Source: an uncultured Atopobiaceae bacterium
GTDB taxonomy: Bacteria; Actinomycetota; Coriobacteriia; Coriobacteriales; Atopobiaceae
Assembly: GCA_944321515.1 (NCBI GenBank)
Contig: CALULO010000002.1
Coordinates: 1 to 39,162 of the forward strand
Length of the DNA stretch: 39,162 nt
Reading direction: 5' to 3'
Position numbers and translations under genes: made by a program. Shown here piece by piece: positions 32,587-39,162 of this stretch. The notes under the pieces are model-generated. The model saw only the letters and a list, made by a program, of their open reading frames with translations, was not told the origin of the DNA and made no database searches. The stretch's first letter is position 1; each line of letters opens with the position of its first letter.

Positions 32587-33321
32587 ATGAGAAACCAGCT
32601 TCGTGCCGGGGCCTACCTGCTCGTTCGCAACCCCTACGTCTGGGCTGCCCTGGCTCTCGTCGTGGCGCGCTGGGCCTGGTGCGTGGTCCGCGTGGCCCAG
32701 GGAGGCCTGAGCTTCGGCCTGCAGGACTCAATCCTGCGCGACAAGCTCACGCTCCTGGCCTACCTGCTCTCTGCGGCGGGCATCGCCGCGTTTGACCAGC
32801 GAGGAGGGGCCCTCCGGGGCTCCTGTGACGCCGAGCGCGGCCGGGAGCGCTACACAGCCTCCCGCTTCGTGCTGGTGGCGGCGACTGCGGTCGGGCTGGT
32901 CGCGGTCACGGCCCTGCTCGACGCGCTCGGCGGTGCGATCGTCCCGGGCGCCTCGCGCATCGCGGCGTCCCCTCAGATGCACGAGCCGGCGCGGCTGGTC
33001 GCCGGCGTGCTCTCGGTGCTTGTTGCCTGCGAGCTGACGTTCTTCCTGGGCACGCTGGCCCGGACTCGTGGCGTGCTAGCCACGATGGGGCTGCTCGCGG
33101 TGCTCTTCCTGGCCGTGGCGGCCGTCGGGGCGCTTCTGCCGGGAGTCGACGGGCTCCTCGACGCGGTCATGCCCACGGCGGGGCTGCTCACCGGCGTCTC
33201 GTTCCAGCCGGAGGCGTCGCTCATGCCCCTTGACCTCGTGCGGGCGTGCCTGGTCCCTGCAGTCTGGCTGGCGGCCCTCTTTGCCCTGACGCGCCTTCTG
33301 CTGGCGAGAAGGGCGGTGTGA
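32587..33321 (+). CDS. ABC permease subunit 2 (LanE/G-like)
   Basis: The 244-aa protein has six predicted transmembrane segments and the same N-terminal pattern as the previous permease. It probably completes the membrane part of the exporter. Charged stretches sit in cytoplasmic loops (DAERGRERYTASRF). ATG 32587 is preceded by AAGGGG, 13 bp after the previous stop. The stop (33319-33321) is followed after one base by the GTG start of the kinase, so the two are translationally coupled. Confidence 0.88.
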   Translation: MRNQLRAGAYLLVRNPYVWAALALVVARWAWCVVRVAQGGLSFGLQDSILRDKLTLLAYLLSAAGIAAFDQRGGALRGSCDAERGRERYTASRFVLVAATAVGLVAVTALLDALGGAIVPGASRIAASPQMHEPARLVAGVLSVLVACELTFFLGTLARTRGVLATMGLLAVLFLAVAAVGALLPGVDGLLDAVMPTAGLLTGVSFQPEASLMPLDLVRACLVPAVWLAALFALTRLLLARRAV

Positions 33322-33322
33322 C

Positions 33323-34312
33323 GTGCCAGCGCTTCCCGATGCGCTGCTCGTCATGGCGCTCGTTGCCGCTGCCGCGGCGCTCGCGTGGCTCGTGACCCGC
33401 GAGCGCGCCCGCAGGCGCGACCTAGCCCACCTGGCCGAGCTGCTCGACCGGGCGGACGTCTCCCCGGCGGCCCGCGCCCGCCTGGAGTCGGCGGACCCCG
33501 CCGTTCGCTCGCTTGCCCGCGCGATTGACCGGCGGCTTGACGCCGAGCGCGAGCATGACCTTGCGCGCCAGGCCGCCGACGAGCGCTTCCGCGAGCAGCT
33601 TGCCGCCCTCAGCCACGACCTGCGCACCCCGCTCGCGGGGGCGCAGGGCTACCTGCAGCTCATGCGTCGCGCCGGCGACGCCGCACGGGCCGAGCACTGC
33701 CTCGGGGGCGCCGAGGACCGGCTGGCCACCATGCGCGCCCTCGTGGATGACCTCTTTGCCTACGCCCGCGCCGCCGACCCGTCCTGGCAGCCCGAGCTTG
33801 TGGCCTGCGACCTGCGGATTGCGGTGACAGACGCACTGGCGGAGCGCTACGGGGAGTTTGCGGCGCGCGGCTGGGAGCCGCAGGTGGAGATGGCGGGAGC
33901 CGCGCTTGTGCTCGCCGCGCCGGACGCTCTTGACCGCATGGTAGCAAACCTGCTGGACAACACCTTGGCGCACGGCTCCGGCGCACCGACGGTGCGCGTT
34001 GCGGAAGCGTCGCTTACGGTCGAGAACCCCGTTGCGGCGAAAGACGCGGCGCGAATCGACCCCGCGCGCCTGACCGACCGCTTCTATCAGGGGGACCCGT
34101 CCCGGACGGGCCGCGGGTCCGGGCTGGGGCTTGCGGTGGTGAGTGCGCTCGCCGAGGCGTGTGGCGGGTGCCTTGCCGTGGAGGTGACCCGCGAGCCGGC
34201 GTTCTTCTCGGCCCGCCTTGAGCTGCGACCGGCCTCAGCCGTCGACTCAACCGAGCTTATCGACCAGAATCTGCCCGATTTGGCGAGAAAAACGGTCGAG
34301 AACCTCGGCTGA
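33323..34312 (+). CDS. sensor histidine kinase with a repeat-derived C-terminus
   Basis: This 329-aa kinase should phosphorylate the regulator at 29823. It has one N-terminal membrane helix (about residues 4-24), a short coiled linker, the HisKA box LAALSHDLRTP (His98), N box NLLDNTLAHG (~213) and G box GRGSGLGLAVV (~262). With no extracellular sensor, it probably senses the membrane or the exporter itself, as in Bce-type systems. GTG 33323 is the likely start, one base after the permease stop. The catalytic domain ends near ARLELRP; the last 21 residues (309-329) and the stop codon come from the 68-bp hairpin element at 34246-34313. Confidence 0.9.
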   Translation: MPALPDALLVMALVAAAAALAWLVTRERARRRDLAHLAELLDRADVSPAARARLESADPAVRSLARAIDRRLDAEREHDLARQAADERFREQLAALSHDLRTPLAGAQGYLQLMRRAGDAARAEHCLGGAEDRLATMRALVDDLFAYARAADPSWQPELVACDLRIAVTDALAERYGEFAARGWEPQVEMAGAALVLAAPDALDRMVANLLDNTLAHGSGAPTVRVAEASLTVENPVAAKDAARIDPARLTDRFYQGDPSRTGRGSGLGLAVVSALAEACGGCLAVEVTREPAFFSARLELRPASAVDSTELIDQNLPDLARKTVENLG

Positions 34313-34313
34313 G
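34246..34313 (+). repeat. 68-bp hairpin element, copy A
   Basis: Begins CTCAACCGAG and ends CCTCGGCTGAG. Arms include CGACC (34261-34265) and GGTCG (34294-34298), which covary with TGACC/GGTCA in copy C. The element covers the kinase 3' end and stop codon. Short direct repeats of its end (CCTCGGCTGAGCCGC) recur at 34332-34346 and, degenerate, at 34375-34389. Confidence 0.88.
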
Positions 34314-34577
34314 CCGCGGGTGCGCGCGGGCCCTCGGCTGAGCCGCAGGGGGCGTGCGGTCTGGGCGCGCGGACCCTCGGCCGAGCTGCAGGGGCGCGCG
34401 GGAGGCCGGCCGGCCTGGGCTGCGCGTGGTCTTCCGCCCGCCTAAAGGTTTCGTCACCTTGCGGCGTCTCGAGCCGGGCCGCGGCTCCCGCCCAGTATCA
34501 TGGGGGGGAGGCCCACGGCGCCCCGCGCGAGCGCCGGACGGCACGGGCGCCGGCACGGGCGTCCCGAGTGGGACCGA

Positions 34578-35927
34578 ATGGCGAGAGGGGCGGTGACGGT
34601 GCGGCACAGGCTCTCCAGAGGCACGAGGCGCAGGCGCGGGGTCCTTCTCGCCCTGCTTGTGGCCGTTGCCCTGGCTGGCAGCGCGACGCTCGCAGGCGCC
34701 GCAGTGCTGCACGTGCGCCGTCTCGAGCGCGTTGCGGGAACGAATGCCGTCACGGCGCCGACCGTGGACGCCGAGCGCCGGGAGGGCCGCTTCACCACGA
34801 ACATCGAGTACGGCGCGCTCTTCTCCGCCGAGGGGTACCGCGTCTCGTCGGACGTGACCTGGGACGACGCGTGGTTCTTCCAGGACGCCTCTACCTACAA
34901 CCAGGACCTCGCCCATACCTGCGCGGTGCTCTCCGCCGTGGCCAACGCCGAGAGCGCCTACTACCAGCAGGGGTCCTCCTCGCCGGCCTACGCCGAGCAC
35001 GCCTTTGCCGCCCTGGGCTTCGACGAGGTGTCCACGGCGTCATACCGCTATCGCAGCGAGGTGCTCGACGAGGTCCTCGGCATCGTGGACGGCACGGACG
35101 TCGTGGCATATACGCTGGCGACCAAGCGCATCACGGACCCGGCCACCGGCGCGCAGAAGCTGCTCACGGTGGTCGTGGTGCGGGGCAGCTACGGCTCGGA
35201 GTGGCTCTCCAACATCAAGATTGAGGGGGAGGGGGACCTCGCCGGGACCGACATGGAGTCTGGGGACGAGCAGGACCACCTGGGCTTCACGCTTGCCGCC
35301 AACGAGATCGTGGCGGACCTCGAGGAGCGCGCGGCGGCAACGGACCCGGGCCTTGAGCGCACCTACCTCTTCTGCGGGCACAGCCGCGGCGGCGCGGTGG
35401 CCAACCTGCTCGCGAGCTACGCCGACGACGTCTCGGACGGCAGCCGCGCTCTGGCGACGGCCGCCGACGTGCGCGCCTATACCTTCGCGACGCCTAACTG
35501 CACCTCGTCCTCGGGCGCGCGCGACGCGACCTACGACAACATCTTCAACGTGCTCAACCCGTCCGACCTGATACCGGAGCTGCCGCTCTCCAGCTGGGGG
35601 TATACGCGCTACGGCCGTGACGTCTGGCTGCCGAGCCTCGGCGACGCCTCCTTCGACGCGTGTTCGGACGCGTTTGACGCCTCCTACCGGGCTTCGATGG
35701 GGACGGAGTGCACGGCAGACCGCCAGACCGTGGCGCGCTTCGTCGACGCGCTTGGCGAGCGAGTTGACAGCCTGGACGAGCTCGTCTCCCCGAGCGGGCT
35801 CGCGGAGCTGGCGGGCGCGCTCTCAAGCTCCGACGTGGACCTCGGCCGGATCCTCGCGAGCCACTATCCCAACACCTACATCGCCTGGCTCGACGCTACC
35901 GAGGCCACTGACCTCCGCTTCGAGTAG
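34578..35927 (+). CDS. exported lipase-like alpha/beta hydrolase
   Basis: This 449-aa protein has a basic N-terminus (RHRLSRGTRRRRG) and a hydrophobic segment (VLLALLVAVALAGSATLAGAAVL), so it is exported or membrane-tethered. The catalytic region resembles class 3 lipases and Mbeg1-like hydrolases: substrate lid region TYNQDLAHTCAVLSAVANAES, nucleophile motif GHSRGG (Ser near residue 270), probable acid NPSDLIPELPL, and a possible histidine in ASHYPNT. The ligand is unknown. The start is uncertain: ATG 34578 has GGGA upstream; GTG 34593 with GAGAGGGG is a good alternative. It lies between hairpin copies A and B. Confidence 0.8.
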   Translation: MARGAVTVRHRLSRGTRRRRGVLLALLVAVALAGSATLAGAAVLHVRRLERVAGTNAVTAPTVDAERREGRFTTNIEYGALFSAEGYRVSSDVTWDDAWFFQDASTYNQDLAHTCAVLSAVANAESAYYQQGSSSPAYAEHAFAALGFDEVSTASYRYRSEVLDEVLGIVDGTDVVAYTLATKRITDPATGAQKLLTVVVVRGSYGSEWLSNIKIEGEGDLAGTDMESGDEQDHLGFTLAANEIVADLEERAAATDPGLERTYLFCGHSRGGAVANLLASYADDVSDGSRALATAADVRAYTFATPNCTSSSGARDATYDNIFNVLNPSDLIPELPLSSWGYTRYGRDVWLPSLGDASFDACSDAFDASYRASMGTECTADRQTVARFVDALGERVDSLDELVSPSGLAELAGALSSSDVDLGRILASHYPNTYIAWLDATEATDLRFE

Positions 35928-35949
35928 CGGGGGGGCGAGCCGCCACGCC

Positions 35950-36045
35950 GGGACGGGTCGCCGCGCCGGGATGGGTCGCCGCGTCGCGTCGAGTTCCTGC
36001 GCCGTGCCGGGTCGCCGCGTCGCGTCGAGTTCCTGCGCCGTGCCG
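35950..36045. repeat. 36-bp tandem repeats downstream of the lipase-like gene
   Basis: Two nearly identical units with a 36-base period start at 35973 and 36009 (GGGTCGCCGCGTCGCGTCGA and on), with degenerate partial copies before them. They fill most of the 310-bp gap between the lipase-like gene and copy B. No gene is seen here. Confidence 0.75.
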
Positions 36046-36079
36046 CCCGTTCTTCTTGCCCGTCATACCTGCATCTCAG

Positions 36080-36147
36080 CTCAACCGAGACTTTCGACCA
36101 TTTCTAGGCCCGAATTCCAGAAAAAGTGGTCAAGAACCTCGGCTGAG
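36080..36147 (+). repeat. 68-bp hairpin element, copy B
   Basis: Same length, orientation and ends as copy A: CTCAACCGAG at 36080-36089 and CCTCGGCTGAG at 36137-36147. Inner arms CGACCA and TGGTCA flank a loop ending in GAAAAA, as in the other copies. Confidence 0.9.
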
Positions 36148-36178
36148 TCCATGCGTCGAGAAGAGCGTACACACGGCC

Positions 36179-36226
36179 GGCGAGAAGAACCCACGGCGAG
36201 AAGAACCCACGGCGAGAAGAGCCCGC
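36179..36226. repeat. three tandem 16-bp units each carrying the dispersed 11-mer
   Basis: GGCGAGAAGAACCCAC (36179-36194) is repeated exactly at 36195-36210. A third unit, GGCGAGAAGAGCCCGC, follows at 36211-36226 with two changes. It sits in the gap between copy B and the AbiEi-like gene. Confidence 0.88.
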
Positions 36227-36237
36227 GGCGGCTGCCC

Positions 36238-37302
36238 TCATCGGACGTCGTGCAGCCCGTAGGCCTCGACGGGAACCAGCTCGACCGCCGGCGGCTCAGG
36301 GGCTGGCACCGGTCTGAGCGACGGAATCTGGATGAGCGGCTCGCGCTCCCTGGGGGTGCCATAGAGGCGGAGCAGCCAGTCGAAGAACGCCGTGTCGGCG
36401 ACGTCTTGCGGCGTGAAGCGGATGATGCCGGCGTGCGCCACGGTGAGGCGGCTCTCCCGAGAGCGCTCGCGCCTGAGTGCCGCAAGCGGGCTGCCGCCGT
36501 TCATCTCCGGGTTCCGGTACTTCTCGCCTCCGTCGAGCTCCCCGTAGTTTTCGGTGCCGTCGGGGAGGACCCAGCGAAAGTCGACCCTGTAGACCCCGCT
36601 GCCGGAGAATGGGCTGGGGACCTCGAACTGCAGGTCGGGCATGGCGAACCCCAGCTCCCACATGGCGGCGCGCGCCAGGGACTCCCCGCCGTTCTCGCTG
36701 CGCGCGTCCGCGTGCGCTACGGTCATCCTGGCTTGCGCGATTCCGTGGTATCCGCCGCGGTGCCGTCCGACGTATTCCTCGAGCTCGCTCCGCGCAAGCC
36801 CTCCCGTGCGGAGCACGGAGTCGGCGACAACGAGCCCCTCGCGAAAGCTGAGCCAGCGCATGCAGTCGAACGCGGTCCGCTCAAGCGACGTCACGGGCAC
36901 GCCGTCCTTCTCGACAAGCTCGCCTGGGTCTGTGACGTGTCGGCGGATGCCCGGGGCGTCCCTCCAGTGCGACGAGCCAGCGGCCGCGAGGTGGACCTCG
37001 CGCAGCAGGTGGTTCGATACGGAGAGGCCGAGCAGCACGGCGGCCGATGGGCCACAGAAGGCCCAGTCTGGGTGGAGCACGTGCAGCCCGAGCAGCACGT
37101 GCCGGGCTCGTTCCGACTCCGGGAGGCTCTCCCAGTAGGGCGTGCGCGCAAAAAGCCCGCTGCGTGGCGAGACGAGCTCTCCGGTGGAGCACCTGCGCAC
37201 GAGCGCGCGCCTCAGACGGTCGCACCCCACGGCGGCGCAGCGGCCGTGCGCCTCGGCTTCGTCCAGCAGGGCGGTGATCTCACGGCTCACGCGCTCGCTC
37301 AT
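36238..37302 (-). CDS. AbiEi-like antitoxin/regulator fused to a DUF559-type nuclease-like domain
   Basis: The 354-aa protein has an N-terminal winged-helix region like AbiEi antitoxins (RLRRALVRRCSTGELVSPRSGLFA), then the conserved AbiEi middle domain (FCGPSAAVLLGLSV, VHLAAAGSSHWRDAPGIRRH, VTSLERTAFDCMRWLSF). The C-terminal third looks like a PD-(D/E)XK or DUF559 domain: ENGGESLARAAMWELGF, VDFRWVLPD, then ELDGGEKY, with a plausible Asp/Glu-x-Lys site. Such fusions are known in actinobacteria, usually without a proven role. No AbiEii toxin is adjacent. ATG 37302 has GGGGGAGG upstream, better than GTG 37308. The gene lies between hairpin copies B and C. Confidence 0.82.
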   Translation of the reverse strand: MSERVSREITALLDEAEAHGRCAAVGCDRLRRALVRRCSTGELVSPRSGLFARTPYWESLPESERARHVLLGLHVLHPDWAFCGPSAAVLLGLSVSNHLLREVHLAAAGSSHWRDAPGIRRHVTDPGELVEKDGVPVTSLERTAFDCMRWLSFREGLVVADSVLRTGGLARSELEEYVGRHRGGYHGIAQARMTVAHADARSENGGESLARAAMWELGFAMPDLQFEVPSPFSGSGVYRVDFRWVLPDGTENYGELDGGEKYRNPEMNGGSPLAALRRERSRESRLTVAHAGIIRFTPQDVADTAFFDWLLRLYGTPREREPLIQIPSLRPVPAPEPPAVELVPVEAYGLHDVR

Positions 37303-37335
37303 GGGCACCTCCCCCGCGGCAAATTCCTTTGGCTT

Positions 37336-37430
37336 GCGGCGGCGACCGCACGCCAGTCCCCCTCTCGGTCCGCGGCGGCGACCGCGCGCCAGTCCCCCTC
37401 TCGGGCTCGCGGCGGCGACCGCACGCCACC
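37336..37430. repeat. three 36-37-bp tandem repeats
   Basis: Units start at 37336, 37372 and 37409, each beginning GCGGCGGCGACCGC and containing CGCCA; the first two continue AGTCCCCCTCTCGG. The third decays after 20 bases. There are no spacers. Confidence 0.85.
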
Positions 37431-37496
37431 CCTGCGGCGAATTCTCCCATCCGTCCCGTTTGCGCGCTCGCGAGGCGGGGCGGGTCTGCTTGTCAC

Positions 37497-37564
37497 CTCA
37501 GCCGAGGTTCCTGACCACTTTTGGGCTCGAATCCCCGAAAAAATGGTCAGGAACCTCGGTTGAG
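37497..37564 (+). repeat. 68-bp hairpin element, copy C
   Basis: This is the most regular copy. Its 21-base arms (37497-37517 and 37544-37564) pair throughout, with a single G-T pair, around a 26-base loop. It has the same length and orientation as A and B. The loop contains GGGCTCGAATCCCC, itself a small hairpin. Confidence 0.92.
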
Positions 37565-37722
37565 CGCAGCGGCGAGAAGAACGCGCGGCAGCCGGCCGGA
37601 AGCGTCGCGGAAGCCCGGCCGGCTGCCGACGGCGGAGGCGTCGCCGGCAGTCAAAGTTGTCCTCGCCGGGTGAATTGGCGACCGGCCAGCAAACGTCGGC
37701 GAACGGCCTCGCGGGGCTGTGC

Positions 37723-37728
37723 TACCAT
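37723..37728 (+). promoter_or_regulatory. -10 element of the pheS leader
   Basis: TACCAT in the context GCTACCAT, as before the small Cys gene at 21507. It would start the T-box leader near 37735. Confidence 0.4.
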
Positions 37729-37734
37729 GTCGCA

Positions 37735-38082
37735 ACAGGCGATGACGGAGAGGTCTGGGCGTCGCGTTGCCAGCGGACAAGAGATGGGGGCCACCGGCTG
37801 AGAGCTCCCTCCAAGGCAGAGGCCCAGAGTTCACTCCACCAGCTGCGACCTGAACGGCGGTTCGGTCGGCTCATGCCGCCCGAACCGGTGACGCGAGATA
37901 GAGCAACCGGCGCAAGCACCCCGGGGTTCTTCTCGCCGGCTCAGTAGGGAAGCCGTCGGCCCCACGGAACGGGGCACAAAGAGCGGGCGCGCGGGGGAGA
38001 CAACCCGTACGCCAACCGAGGTGGTACCGCGGATCATTCCGTCCTTGGGCAACAGTGGCCCGGGGACGGTTTTGTTTTTGGA
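37735..38082 (+). ncRNA. T-box riboswitch controlling pheS (Phe)
   Basis: This leader senses uncharged tRNA-Phe. The T-box sequence AGGTGGTACCGCG lies at 38019-38031. It is followed by an intrinsic terminator: CCGTCC (38039-38044) and GGGC (38047-38050) pair with GCCC (38058-38061) and GGACGG (38064-38069), then TTTTGTTTTT. The probable specifier codon is TTC (Phe) at 37830-37832 in the stretch CAGAGTTCACTCC of Stem I. Between Stem I and the T-box lies an exact copy of the dispersed 11-mer (37926-37937), which is not part of the usual T-box. Exact ends are estimates. Confidence 0.9.
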
Positions 38083-38094
38083 AAGGGGAACCGC

Positions 38095-39162
38095 ATGTCG
38101 ATGTCCGACGACCTCAAGTCGATTGAGGCGCAGGTGGCCGAGGGTGTGGCCGCCGCTGAGAGCATGGAGGCCCTCGAGGCCCTTCGCGTGTCCGTGCTCG
38201 GCAAGAAGGGCCAGCTCACGGCCATCATGCGCTCGATGGGGAAGCTGAGCCCCGAGGAGCGCCCGGCCATGGGCAAGCTCGCCAACACCGTGCGCGCCAA
38301 CGTGGAGGCCGCGCTCAAGGCCCGCAAGGAGACGCTCTCCGCCGAGCTCATGGAGCGCAAGATGGCCGCCGACGCCTGCGACGTGACGCTGCCGGGGCGT
38401 CGTCTCACCCCGGGCACGCAGCACCTCATCAGCCAGATTCGCGAGGAGATCGAGGACATCTTCTGCGGCCTGGGCTACACCGTCGAGGACGGTCCCTACG
38501 TGGAGACCACCTGGTACAACTTCACCGCGCTGAACGCCCCTGAGGACCACCCGAGCCGCTCCGCCAAGGACACCTTCTACGTGGTGGACAACGCCCCCGG
38601 CAGCGTCGCGCACGCCGAGGAGAACCACGTCCAGGGCGAGTCCGACATCCTGCTGCGCACCCAGACCTCGGGCGTGCAGGTGCACGTGATGGAGAACAAG
38701 AAGCCGCCCATCTACATGATCTGCCCGGGCACGGTGTTCCGTCCGGACACCGCCGATGCCAACCACCTGCCCCAGTTCACGCAGGTGGAGGGCCTCGTGG
38801 TTGACGAGGGCATCACCTTCGGCGACTTCAAGGGCACCATGGACTACTTCCTGCGCGAGGTCTTCGGCAAGGACCGCGCCACGCGCTACCGCCCGCACTT
38901 CTTCCCCTTCACCGAGCCGAGCTGCGAGGTCGACGTCTCCTGCGGCGTCTGCCACGGCGAGGGCTGCCGCTTCTGCAAGGGGACTGGCTGGCTTGAGATC
39001 CTCGGCGCCGGCATGGTGGACCCCAACGTCTTCCAGTACTGCGGCATCGACCCCGAGAAGTACACGGGCTTCGCCTTCGGCATCGGCGTGGAGCGCGTGG
39101 CCGCCCTGCGCTACGACCTGCCCGACCTGCGCATGCTGATGACCGGCGACATGCGCTTCCTC
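38095..39162 (+). CDS. pheS: phenylalanyl-tRNA synthetase alpha subunit (3' end cut by the window)
   Basis: PheS is the catalytic subunit of the alpha2beta2 phenylalanyl-tRNA synthetase. The visible 356 codons run from an N-terminal coiled coil (about 1-95; LRVSVLGKKGQLT) through the class II core: PGTQHLISQIREEIEDIF, FYVVDN, LLRTQTSGVQVH, ICPGTVFRPDTADANH and FTQVEGLVVDEGI. Near the end is GFAFGIGVERVAALRY (motif 3). A Cys cluster, VSCGVCHGEGCRFCKGTGW, is typical of many PheS proteins. The last visible residues, MTGDMRFL, are near the usual end, so only a few codons are missing. ATG 38095 has GGGG upstream. pheT usually follows. Confidence 0.96.
   Translation, partial: MSMSDDLKSIEAQVAEGVAAAESMEALEALRVSVLGKKGQLTAIMRSMGKLSPEERPAMGKLANTVRANVEAALKARKETLSAELMERKMAADACDVTLPGRRLTPGTQHLISQIREEIEDIFCGLGYTVEDGPYVETTWYNFTALNAPEDHPSRSAKDTFYVVDNAPGSVAHAEENHVQGESDILLRTQTSGVQVHVMENKKPPIYMICPGTVFRPDTADANHLPQFTQVEGLVVDEGITFGDFKGTMDYFLREVFGKDRATRYRPHFFPFTEPSCEVDVSCGVCHGEGCRFCKGTGWLEILGAGMVDPNVFQYCGIDPEKYTGFAFGIGVERVAALRYDLPDLRMLMTGDMRFL

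Larger units (their letters stand above)
37303..38094. other. 792-bp region between the AbiEi-like gene and pheS
   Basis: No protein gene is supported. It holds 36-37-bp tandem repeats (37336-37430), hairpin copy C (37497-37564), an exact 11-mer copy (37571-37583), a -10-like TACCAT (37723-37728) and the pheS T-box leader. Confidence 0.8.

Noticed and set aside
37336..37430. CRISPR array from the 36-bp period
   Set aside because: Units follow one another directly with no variable spacer between them, and the third unit decays. No cas genes are present.
37517..37544. tRNA gene from GGGCTCGAATCCCC in the loop of hairpin copy C
   Set aside because: The word resembles a T-arm, but no acceptor, D or anticodon arms surround it, and it sits inside the repeat loop.
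35617..37563. Long + strand frame over the AbiEi-like gene
   Set aside because: It is antisense to a gene with recognisable domains and runs through tandem repeats and hairpin elements.
34246..37564. Insertion sequence or integron with a recombinase
   Set aside because: No transposase, tyrosine recombinase or serine recombinase reading frame is found in the 34-38 kb region.
7006..37937. The 11-mer as a Chi- or KOPS-type polar motif
   Set aside because: Copies are about equal on both strands (9 forward, 8 reverse) and concentrated between genes, unlike strand-polar motifs.

Overview
The window is GC-rich, densely coded actinobacterial DNA. Gene content and protein style (ROK glucokinase with a stand-alone fructose-type EIIA, HelD, a DUF3516-type helicase, Tat-exported GH3 glucosidases, a pheS T-box, G/C-ending codons) suggest a host-associated Coriobacteriia member, most likely Atopobiaceae (Olsenella-like). 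That placement is inference; there is no rRNA or other strict marker here.

Layout. 1-6.9 kb: a C-terminally truncated LytTR response regulator (minus), a small lipoprotein, a frameshifted GH3 glucosidase with a Tat lipoprotein signal, and an intact, circularly ordered, membrane-anchored GH3 glucosidase. 7.1-9.8 kb: a P-type cation ATPase. 10.2-13.8 kb (minus): an AlbA_2/Schlafen-type protein and the RNA-polymerase-recycling helicase HelD. 13.9-21 kb: DUF362 protein, nitroreductase, Ski2-like helicase, pyrE and asnS. 21.5-24.8 kb: a small Cys protein, an acidic lipoprotein, mannose-6-phosphate isomerase and MscL. 24.9-28.7 kb: dtd and an M32 carboxypeptidase in one minus-strand unit, then glucokinase and PTS EIIA. 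28.9-34.3 kb: a HAD phosphatase, then response regulator, ABC ATPase, two small permeases and sensor kinase, an arrangement like lantibiotic/antimicrobial-peptide immunity loci. 34.5-37.3 kb: an exported lipase-like protein and an AbiEi-like/DUF559 protein, each flanked by copies of a 68-bp hairpin repeat. 37.7 kb to the end: a T-box leader and pheS, which runs off the window.

The most unusual property is the non-coding DNA. An 11-mer, GCGAGAAGAAC, occurs 17 times exactly, where about 0.02 would be expected by chance. It lies mostly between genes, once as a head-to-head palindrome over a stop codon and twice in a 16-bp tandem array. Some copies lie inside genes, where they force atypical codons or coincide with apparent insertions. 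Separately, three 68-bp hairpin elements in the same orientation bracket two genes within 3.3 kb, and one of them supplies the last 21 codons of the sensor kinase. Two other large foldbacks, a REP-like element and three tandem-repeat arrays fill other gaps. No transposase, integrase or CRISPR array is visible.
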